Assembly: GCA_002478225.1 (NCBI GenBank)
Contig: DLMV01000052.1
Location: 6,120-30,346, forward strand
DNA: 24,227 bases
Reading direction: 5' to 3'
From: Deltaproteobacteria bacterium UBA7527
Lineage (GTDB): Bacteria > Desulfobacterota > Syntrophorhabdia > Syntrophorhabdales > Syntrophorhabdaceae
Part shown: piece by piece, positions 15,150-21,262 of the stretch
Layout of the letters: every line of letters begins with the position of its first letter
How positions within the stretch are numbered: the stretch's first letter is position 1
The notes under the pieces: model-generated
The model's input: only the letters and a program-made list of their open reading frames with translations
Database searches by the model: none
Told to the model about the DNA's origin: nothing
Translations under genes and position numbers: made by a program

Positions 15150-17591
15150 ATGGGTGACCTGAAAAAGATGCTTGACCCCGGGACCGTTGCCTTTATCGGT
15201 GCTGATGACCGGGAGGGTTCACGCGAAAGATCGATACTCGACAACCTCCTCTCATCGGGAAGGAGGAGGATATGGGCGGTGAACCCGCTCAAAGGAAAGG
15301 CGCTGAACCTCGATTGCGTATCGTCCATATCCGACATAGACGAGCATATCGATCTTGCCGTGATCGCCGCGCCCGATGAACTGCTCCTCTCCGTGGCCGA
15401 AGAATGCGGAAAGAAAGGCGTTGAAGGCGCGATCATAATCTCTTCAGGACCTGAGGGTTCCCCGGAGGAAAGGAAGGGGTTTGAGGAGAGGATATGGGAA
15501 ATAAGAGAACATTACGGCATGAGGGTTATCGGACCGAACAGCAACGGCGTCATCCTGCCGCACACAGGCCTCAATACAACATTCCTCAAGGCGGAGCCTC
15601 TGCCGGGCAGCACGGCTTTCATCTCCCAGAGCGGCACCATCGGGAATGCCATGCTGTATTGGGGGATCTACAACCGGATAGGCCTCAGCATGTTCGCGTC
15701 CCTCGGCTCCATGGTGGATGTGGACCTCTCGGACCTCATCGATCTTCTCCAGGAGGATTATTTCACGAAAAGCATTATGCTCTACGTGGAGCGGATAAAG
15801 GATGCAAAGAAATTCATAAGCGCCTCACGCTGTTTCGCGCGGGACAAGCCCATCGTGGTCCTGAAGCCGGGGAGGTATCCAGAGAGCACGGAGGCGCTCA
15901 CCGCCCACATAGGCATTAAGGTGGGGAACGACGCGGTCTATGAGGCCGCCTTCAGGCGGGCCGGCATAGTAAGGGCAAAGGAAACCGACGATTTCTTCGA
16001 CACGGCAAAGGTTCTTGTTTCGAGGTCTCTCCCCAGAGGACCGAGGCTTGCGGTGATCACCAATTCGGGCGGCATCGGCATCATCGCCTTTGATGCCCTC
16101 GCGGAACAGAAGGGGCAGCTTGCGGTGTTCTCGGAAGCCAGCATGGAGAAGCTCGACCAGATCATGCCCCGTTCCTGGAACAGGGGCAATCCCCTTGACC
16201 TGTCAGGGGATGCGGGCGTGGAGAGATATATACAGGCAACCGATGTATGCTTGAAGGACGACGGCGTGGACGGCGCCCTTATAGTATATACACCAACTTC
16301 TCATAGCGACCCCGGTGAGCTGGCAAAGAGGCTGGTGGAGAGTGTGTTGAAGATTGCCAAGCCGGTCGTTGTTGTCTGGATGGGCGGCCAATACTCCCGG
16401 GAAGGTATCGAGGTTTTCAGGGAGGCAAATGTGCCGGTGTATGAGACGCCGGAAGACGCGGTCAGAGCCTATCTTTACATGCTCAAATACCACAGAGGCA
16501 TAGAGCTTTTATATGAGACGCCTGAGGAAGCGCCTGAGAACGAGATGCGGTTGACCGAACATCTGCGGGCTGTGCTCCATAATGCCATCAGGGAGCAGAA
16601 GGATGCCTTGACCCCGGAGGAGTGCGCCGATTTTCTCAGGAATTACGGCATTCCTCTCTTTATGGGGCCCGACCAGGGAGGGAAGGCCGAAGGAGCGGAT
16701 CGCGTTGCCGATGAATGGGCCTTAAGATCGCTGAGAGACCTTGATTTCGGGGCGGCCATCCTTTTGATATCCATGACCGGCAGGATAAGGGGTCGAAGCG
16801 GTTTTGCAGTTGGGTTGCCCCCGCTGAACCGGGTGCTTGCAAGGCGCTTGATGGAGGAGGCTGAATTTTCAGCAGAAGGCGGATCTGACGCGAGACGCAT
16901 GGAGGAGATCCTGATAAATTTTGCAAAGCTCATCAGCGACTTTCCTGAGATCGCCGAGATAGAGATAGAATGTGTGGTGACGGCCGGCAAGGAGGTCTAT
17001 GCAAAGCATGTGATGATCCAGGTCGACAAAGACTACCGGAAAGGCGTTGCCCAATACCCGCATTTGGTCATCATGCCATATCCGTCGCGCTATACCGCGT
17101 CCTGGAAGATCCGCGACGGAAGAGAAGTGCTGCTTCGGCCTCTCAGGGCTGAGGATGAGCCTATGGTAAAGGAGATGCTCTCCTCATTGTCCGAAGAGAC
17201 GCTCAGAGTAAGGTTTTTTGTGGTTATGGAGATCACCCACAGGATGCTTATGCATTTCTGCAACATTGATTACGACAGGGAGATCGCCATTGTGGCCGAG
17301 CTGAAGGAAGAGGGCGGCAGGAGGATCATAGGCGGCTGCCGGCTTATCGTTGAGCCTGACTCCGGGAAAGGCCAATTCGCTATCCTTATCCACGATGAAT
17401 TTCAGAAGCAGGGCATGGGAGAGAAGCTCCTCGATGCCGTCATAGGGGTCGCCCGGGACAAAGGGCTGCAGGAGATCTACGGGATCGTGCTCACAGAGAA
17501 CGACAAGATGCTGAAGCTGGCGAGGAGAATGGGGTTCAAGTCAGCGATACTCCCCGACGGCATCACGAGGGTCAGCCTGCAGCTCGATTAG
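15150..17591 (+). CDS. Acyl-CoA ligase (ADP-forming)-like / GNAT acetyltransferase fusion, Pat-like, ATP-grasp region shortened
   Basis: An 813-residue protein with the layout of protein lysine acetyltransferases of the Pat/PatZ type: a CoA-binding Rossmann domain (1-125, with VAFIGADDREGS and GPNSNGV), a succinyl-CoA-ligase-like domain (about 140-470, with ISQSGTIG and a His253 at the phospho-histidine position in TAHIG), a remnant ATP-grasp region (about 485-640), and a C-terminal GNAT domain (about 660-813) with acetyl-CoA loop QKQGMG (752-757). The ATP-grasp part lacks the usual GYPVVLK and SDVGGV elements, skipping from a poorly conserved linker to GFAVGLPPLNRVLARRLM, so ligase activity is doubtful while acetyl transfer looks intact. 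GGAG lies five bases before ATG at 15150; earlier starts (ATG 15123, TTG 15111) overlap the upstream gene. Likely cotranscribed with DUF2779. Confidence 0.88.
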   Translation: MGDLKKMLDPGTVAFIGADDREGSRERSILDNLLSSGRRRIWAVNPLKGKALNLDCVSSISDIDEHIDLAVIAAPDELLLSVAEECGKKGVEGAIIISSGPEGSPEERKGFEERIWEIREHYGMRVIGPNSNGVILPHTGLNTTFLKAEPLPGSTAFISQSGTIGNAMLYWGIYNRIGLSMFASLGSMVDVDLSDLIDLLQEDYFTKSIMLYVERIKDAKKFISASRCFARDKPIVVLKPGRYPESTEALTAHIGIKVGNDAVYEAAFRRAGIVRAKETDDFFDTAKVLVSRSLPRGPRLAVITNSGGIGIIAFDALAEQKGQLAVFSEASMEKLDQIMPRSWNRGNPLDLSGDAGVERYIQATDVCLKDDGVDGALIVYTPTSHSDPGELAKRLVESVLKIAKPVVVVWMGGQYSREGIEVFREANVPVYETPEDAVRAYLYMLKYHRGIELLYETPEEAPENEMRLTEHLRAVLHNAIREQKDALTPEECADFLRNYGIPLFMGPDQGGKAEGADRVADEWALRSLRDLDFGAAILLISMTGRIRGRSGFAVGLPPLNRVLARRLMEEAEFSAEGGSDARRMEEILINFAKLISDFPEIAEIEIECVVTAGKEVYAKHVMIQVDKDYRKGVAQYPHLVIMPYPSRYTASWKIRDGREVLLRPLRAEDEPMVKEMLSSLSEETLRVRFFVVMEITHRMLMHFCNIDYDREIAIVAELKEEGGRRIIGGCRLIVEPDSGKGQFAILIHDEFQKQGMGEKLLDAVIGVARDKGLQEIYGIVLTENDKMLKLARRMGFKSAILPDGITRVSLQLD

Positions 17592-17594
17592 AGG

Positions 17595-17624
17595 ACATCC
17601 GGCATCAAGTATCCAGCATCCATC
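17595..17624 (-). repeat. Intergenic GGAT-type repeat, copy 3 (inverted)
   Basis: Read on minus, this is GATGGATGCTGGATACTTGA continuing into TGCCGGATG, nearly the same unit as the array at 13310-13363 but in opposite orientation. It begins four bases after the ligase/GNAT stop codon and ends just before the promoter of the next gene. Confidence 0.6.
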
Positions 17625-17630
17625 TCCTGC

Positions 17631-17659
17631 TTGACATAAAAAATGAAATGACTTAACAT
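17631..17659 (+). promoter_or_regulatory. Sigma70-type promoter for the LivJ-type binding protein
   Basis: A perfect TTGACA (17631-17636) is followed after 17 bases by TAACAT (17654-17659, four of six matches). The predicted start lies about 30 bases before the gene at 17697. Confidence 0.5.
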
Positions 17660-17696
17660 CCTCAATAAGCACTTATAAAAAAGAAGGGGGTTTATT

Positions 17697-18962
17697 ATGA
17701 AGAAGTCGATCTGTATCTCTGTCGCCTTATTGTTTGCCTTTTCTTTCTTTGCCGGATTATCATTTGCCGCAGAAAAACCCATAAAGCTGGGTGTGATGTT
17801 TATTATGTCGGGGCCAATGGGCGGCTACGGAAAGCACGGGAAACAGGCGGTCCAGATGGCCGTGGACGAGATAAACGCAAGCGGCGGGATCCTGAAAAGG
17901 AAAGTAGAAGCTATCTTTGAGGACACCAAGCTCAAGGCTGATGTAGCTGAGCAGATCACAAAGAAGTTCATTACCCAGGATAAAGTGGATTTTCTCATAG
18001 GACCCACCTCCAGCGGCATCGCGGTGACCGTATCAAAGATCGCAACCCAGCACAAAAAGATATTGGTATTGACACAGGCAGCAGCGAATTCAATGACGGA
18101 CGACCTGTTCAGTCCCTATCAGTTCAGCGTGCTGAGCAATGCCATGATGCACTCGCGCTCCGGGGCATACTATATGGCCTCGAAGCCGTATAAACGCTGG
18201 ATGTGCATTGGCCCGGACTATAACTACGGCCATGAGTCGTGGGCTGCGTTCAGAGACAAGCTGAAAGAGCTGAGGCCTGACGTGGAGATCGTTGGCGAGC
18301 TATGGCCCAAGCTTATGGAAAAGGATTATACGCTTTTTATTAAGAAGATAGCAGAGCTCAAGCCGGATGCGGTCTGGTCTCCATTGTGGGGCAATGATGC
18401 GAACAACTTCATTAAGCAGGCGCTGCCCACCGGCCTGTTCAATACTATCAAATTCGCCTTTCCTGACGGGGCGGCGCTTGAAACACTTGTGCCTCTCGGG
18501 AAGGACCTACCGGCAGGCACCTATGTGGCGGCGCGCTACTTCTTCCTTACGCCCGATTCGTATATGAACCGGAAGTTCGTTAAGGACTACTACGAGAGGT
18601 TCAAGGAATATCCGGATTATATGGCAAATGAGACTTATGCCGGCGTGTATTTCATAAAGGCTGCCGTGGAGCGCGCAGGCACATTGAATGCCGATAAGAT
18701 TATCAAGGCCGTTGAAAAGGAACCGCTGGCGTGGGAGACGCCTGAAGGCTGGAAGATAATGAGGAAAGAAGACCACTCCGTTGTCGAGGATGTTGTATGG
18801 GGTGAGACGGTATACAGTGAAAAATACGGTTTCTCCATCTTGAAGAACATGGAGTCCATACAGGCGGAGCAGATATGCCGCACGCCGGACGAGCTCAAAG
18901 CTGTTCGCGAAAAATACAACAGGAAGATGAAGGAAGCCAGGGCGAAGGGAGGCAAGAAGTAA
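17697..18962 (+). CDS. ABC transporter substrate-binding protein, branched-chain amino acid (LivJ) type
   Basis: A 421-residue periplasmic binding protein of the Peripla_BP_6 family. A classical signal peptide (Lys-Lys, hydrophobic core, cleavage after SFA near residue 24) is followed by the first lobe opening KPIKLGVMFIMSGPMGGYG and by IGPTSSGIAVTVSKIA, both typical for LivJ/AmiC-like proteins that bind branched-chain or aromatic amino acids, amides or related acids. AAGGGGG lies six bases before ATG and a TTGACA promoter is about 60 bases upstream. No permease or ATPase genes (LivH/M/G/F) accompany it, so it is an orphan that would use a transporter encoded elsewhere. Ligand cannot be deduced. 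The pentapeptide gene follows by 73 bases and may be cotranscribed. Confidence 0.92.
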   Translation: MKKSICISVALLFAFSFFAGLSFAAEKPIKLGVMFIMSGPMGGYGKHGKQAVQMAVDEINASGGILKRKVEAIFEDTKLKADVAEQITKKFITQDKVDFLIGPTSSGIAVTVSKIATQHKKILVLTQAAANSMTDDLFSPYQFSVLSNAMMHSRSGAYYMASKPYKRWMCIGPDYNYGHESWAAFRDKLKELRPDVEIVGELWPKLMEKDYTLFIKKIAELKPDAVWSPLWGNDANNFIKQALPTGLFNTIKFAFPDGAALETLVPLGKDLPAGTYVAARYFFLTPDSYMNRKFVKDYYERFKEYPDYMANETYAGVYFIKAAVERAGTLNADKIIKAVEKEPLAWETPEGWKIMRKEDHSVVEDVVWGETVYSEKYGFSILKNMESIQAEQICRTPDELKAVREKYNRKMKEARAKGGKK

Positions 18963-19035
18963 AGGCCATGAAAAGAGGTTGACCAGGGGGAAAGAGGATC
19001 ACCTGAGATACATAGCGGAGCACGGAGGAGACGCA

Positions 19036-19464
19036 ATGAGAAGAGGCATTGTATATATGGTGTGCATGGCGCTGTTCTTTGGAATGTTCATTATCCAGGG
19101 CAAAACAGCGGCATTTGATCCGAACGACCTGCAAAGACTGCTGGCCACAAAGAGCTGTCCGAACTGCGACCTGAGCAATGCAGACCTGAGCGGGGCGAAC
19201 CTGACCTTTGCATACATGGCCGGCGCGAACCTGAGCGGAGCGAACCTGGCCAGGGCATATATATCCTGGGGAAACTTAAGCAATGCAGACCTGGGCGGTG
19301 CGAACCTGACAGTGGCATTTCTGGGCAATACGAACCTGGCCGGCGCGAACCTGAGCGGAGCGAACCTGACCAGGGCGAACCTGGCCGGCGTGAACCTGAG
19401 CGGAGCGACATGGACCGACGGGTCTAAGTGCCGAGAGGGATCTGTGGGGGAGTGCATCAGATAG
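19036..19464 (+). CDS. Secreted pentapeptide-repeat protein
   Basis: A 142-residue protein starting at the ATG that follows GGAGGAG by five bases. Residues 1-25 form a signal peptide (MRRGIVYMVCMALFFGMF, then QGKTAA). After a short helical segment (DPNDLQRLLATKSCPNCDLS) come about 16 pentapeptide units of the A(N/D)LSG type, predicted to build a right-handed quadrilateral beta helix, ending in a short Cys-containing tail. The CPNCDLS entry into the repeats is common in exported family members. Function is unknown; cytoplasmic relatives of the MfpA/Qnr type protect gyrase, but export here argues against that. Part of the repeat has been copied at DNA level. Confidence 0.88.
   Translation: MRRGIVYMVCMALFFGMFIIQGKTAAFDPNDLQRLLATKSCPNCDLSNADLSGANLTFAYMAGANLSGANLARAYISWGNLSNADLGGANLTVAFLGNTNLAGANLSGANLTRANLAGVNLSGATWTDGSKCREGSVGECIR
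19218..19368 (+). repeat. Internal DNA duplication within the pentapeptide gene
   Basis: A 31-base stretch at 19218-19248 is repeated without mismatch at 19338-19368, 120 bases later. A second pair (AGCAATGCAGACCTG at 19174 and 19279) is offset by 105 bases. The offsets differ by 15 bases, one pentapeptide, suggesting duplication of a block of about 35-40 codons followed by gain or loss of one unit. Confidence 0.7.
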
Positions 19465-19494
19465 CCGTCTTCGACAAAAGGCATAATATAAACC

Positions 19495-19845
19495 GTGCAG
19501 GATCATTATGACAAGCTGCCATTGCGCAGCCGACTGTCCTTCTCCCATTTCTCCCGGCTCTTCTCCGGCGCTATAGGCGATCTCTCCGAGGATGAGGTAG
19601 GATCGGATGGATACGTCATCCATACCCTCGAAGCGGGCATCTGGTGCTTTCTCAATTCCGGGTCATACAAAGAGGCGGTCCTCAAGGCGGTCAACCTCGG
19701 CGAGGACACCGACACCACCGCAACCGTCGCTGGCGGCCTGGCGCGGGTTTCTCTCGTCAACTTTTTACACTTCACCTTTCACAGTTTACAGTTCGCGGGG
19801 TTTATTGTCCTGACAAGGTTTTTACCCTTGGATCGTCTTCTTTGA
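19495..19845 (+). pseudogene. ADP-ribosylglycohydrolase (DraG-like) remnant
   Basis: The frame holds a clear piece of the C-terminal half of an ADP-ribosylglycohydrolase: SDGYVIHTLEAGIWCFLNS and the metal-binding motif NLGEDTDTTATVAGGLA (family: LGGDTDTTAAxAGGLAG). Intact members have about 250-350 residues with paired Asp/Glu metal ligands in the N-terminal half; these are missing. After GGLA the sequence departs abruptly into unrelated, Phe-rich residues encoded by TTTACAC/TTTCACAG/TTTACAG-like simple sequence (about 19760-19795) and then runs antisense into the 3' end of the lipoprotein gene. There is no ribosome binding site for the GTG at 19495. It is truncated at both ends and surely non-functional as a hydrolase. 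Confidence 0.75.
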
Positions 19846-20476
19846 TGTCGACGGAAATTCTTTTCCCGGTATTCTCACCGAAATGGTCGAAGATCCCCAC
19901 GATCAGATAATTGATCATGTCCCTGAGGTCCTTGCTTTCTCCGGTAACGACGGCCTCTCCGATCCAGATATCAGTCGTTGCGCCCGAATCCCTGTAATCT
20001 TTTCCATCAACGATCTTCAGGGAGAACCATTTATCGCTTACTGAGGTTGTATGCGGAACATAGGTTGTTGTGCCGGGAAGCTGGATGGTCGAGTAGGAGG
20101 TCCCCTTGGCCCCGGTCTTGGTGACCGTTGCTGTTCCTCCCGGCTGGTATGCCGGCATCATGCGGGTGATCGTTCTCTCGTGCCCTATGCCGTATCCGTG
20201 GAGGACATAATAAACCGGGCTGTCGAATTGCGATATCGCATAGCCCTTCAGTTTCAGCATGTTCTCAAGCTTCCTCACCACCTCCTTATCGAGCAGGGGA
20301 TTCTTTGCTTCTTTATCTTCAACGACATGGATGGTTGTGCCCGCGGCGGTCATCAGCGGTTTGTCGGGGTTGCGGAAGCCATCCACCTTGACCGTGTATG
20401 ATGTGCATCCATACAGAAGAACGAGCAGAAGGAATATGATGCCTCTTGCAAAAACTGTTGTGATACGGAGATCCAT
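19802..20476 (-). CDS. Outer-membrane-type lipoprotein of unknown function
   Basis: A 224-residue protein from the ATG at 20476, chosen because GGAGG (20489-20485) lies eight bases upstream. A lipoprotein signal with lipobox LLYGC places the lipidated Cys at residue 24; the following Thr-Ser does not contain an inner-membrane retention Asp, so outer-membrane sorting is expected. The mature part starts YTVKVDGF and has a central region rich in Gly, Thr and Tyr (about 115-150) followed by DGKDYRDSGATTDIWIGEAVV. This recalls the general layout of DUF4136-like lipoproteins but I cannot assign it with confidence. A possible promoter lies 24 bases upstream. Its 3' end overlaps the ADP-ribosylglycohydrolase remnant on the opposite strand. 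Confidence 0.8.
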   Translation of the reverse strand: MDLRITTVFARGIIFLLLVLLYGCTSYTVKVDGFRNPDKPLMTAAGTTIHVVEDKEAKNPLLDKEVVRKLENMLKLKGYAISQFDSPVYYVLHGYGIGHERTITRMMPAYQPGGTATVTKTGAKGTSYSTIQLPGTTTYVPHTTSVSDKWFSLKIVDGKDYRDSGATTDIWIGEAVVTGESKDLRDMINYLIVGIFDHFGENTGKRISVDIKEDDPRVKTLSGQ

Positions 20477-20499
20477 ATCAATAGCCTCCTTCGATGAAA

Positions 20500-20528
20500 A
20501 GAATATCAAACACCGTATGGTAAGACAA
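20500..20528 (-). promoter_or_regulatory. Possible promoter for the lipoprotein gene
   Basis: On minus, TTGTCT (20528-20523) and TATTCT (20505-20500) are 17 bases apart, each matching four of six consensus positions. The transcript would start just ahead of the GGAGG site. Confidence 0.35.
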
Positions 20529-20610
20529 TGAAAAAAGAAAGAGAAAGATCAAACCTATATGCGCAAAGGGTTCGTAACCTGGCCATAATCAATGAAATTG
20601 TCTTTGCCCA

Positions 20611-20639
20611 TTGACAAATAGTAACCTATAAGTTACCAT
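20611..20639 (+). promoter_or_regulatory. Promoter of the toxin-antitoxin locus
   Basis: A perfect TTGACA (20611-20616) and TACCAT (20634-20639) with 17-base spacing. The spacer is almost filled by a palindrome, the usual arrangement for self-repressed toxin-antitoxin operons. Confidence 0.55.
20621..20636. promoter_or_regulatory. Palindromic operator of the toxin-antitoxin locus
   Basis: GTAACCTATAAGTTAC is a near-perfect inverted repeat (arms GTAAC/GTTAC, symmetric TATA centre) between the -35 and -10 elements. A further half site GTAACCT occurs at 20574-20580, 47 bases upstream. The HTH antitoxin encoded downstream is the likely binder. Confidence 0.5.
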
Positions 20640-20646
20640 AACAATA

Positions 20647-20918
20647 ATGGCCGGATTTGCGATAAAGGAATTTGCCAGAGGAGATCTTTCGCCATTCGGA
20701 TAAAGTATGGGAGCTTTTCGTGCATTAGAACAGTTGGCAGCGGTGTTTATGAATATAAGATAGGTTTTGGTCCAGGGTACAGGATCTACTCAGGACAGGC
20801 TGGTGTTGCTTTGATAATTTTACTGGCAGGTGGAACGAAGAAGACACAGGGCAGGGACATCGAAAAGAAAAAAAAGTTCTGGCAGGAATATAAGACCAGA
20901 AAGAGGCAGGGAGGTTGA
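20647..20918 (+). pseudogene. RelE/HigB-like toxin gene, disrupted
   Basis: The frame ending at TGA 20916-20918 encodes the C-terminal part of an addiction-module killer protein: VGSGVYEYKIGFGPGYRIYS, then ILLAGGTKKTQGRDIEKKKKFW. These match the VGxGVYELRIxxGPGYRVYF and LLxGGxKxTQxxDI blocks of the RelE/HigB superfamily, which degrade mRNA on the ribosome. This frame has no ATG, GTG or TTG back to a stop at 20620-20622. The ATG at 20647, well placed behind the promoter, opens another frame that closes after 18 codons. From that ATG to the VGSG block there are only about 28 codons where the family has roughly 45, so a deletion with frameshift is likely. The toxin should be dead. Confidence 0.65.
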
Positions 20919-20920
20919 CC

Positions 20921-21232
20921 ATGGCGCTTACCCGTGATTTTAAAGAGACTATCATGGAGCGCGCGGCTCGCGATGAGAAATACCGCAAAGGATTACTTGC
21001 TGAAGCAGTGAACGAGATGCTCGAAGGGAATCTTGACGTGGGGAAGACAATGCTGCGCGACTATATCAATGCAACGATCACCTTTCCGATCCTTGCAAAA
21101 AAACTTTGCAAATCGAGCAAAAGCATCCACCGCATGCTGGGATCCCGCGGTAACCCTCGTATGGACAGTATCATAGGGATCCTTAAGGTATTGCAGGAAC
21201 AGGAGAAGATACGGCTGCATGCCAAATATTAA
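20921..21232 (+). CDS. HTH-type antitoxin (addiction module antidote protein)
   Basis: A 103-residue protein that begins ALTRDFKETIMERAARDEKY, a layout shared by antidote proteins paired with RelE/HigB-like killers. A GKTMLRDYINATI segment (about 42-54) leads into an XRE-type helix-turn-helix with LAKKLCKSSKSIHRMLG and GNPRMDSIIGILKVL (about 59-93). It should bind the toxin and the palindromic operator at 20621. GGGAGG lies six bases before ATG and the toxin stop overlaps this spacer, the usual tight coupling. It is intact although the toxin is broken, so it may survive as a repressor. The transpeptidase/Mur ligase gene begins only 30 bases downstream. Confidence 0.88.
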   Translation: MALTRDFKETIMERAARDEKYRKGLLAEAVNEMLEGNLDVGKTMLRDYINATITFPILAKKLCKSSKSIHRMLGSRGNPRMDSIIGILKVLQEQEKIRLHAKY

Positions 21233-21262
21233 GCAAAACGATAAACAATGGAGTCGGTCCTG

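Noticed and set aside
18999..19484. 161-codon minus-strand frame with regular Arg/Phe/Ala repeats
   Set aside because: The repetition simply mirrors the pentapeptide codons on the plus strand.
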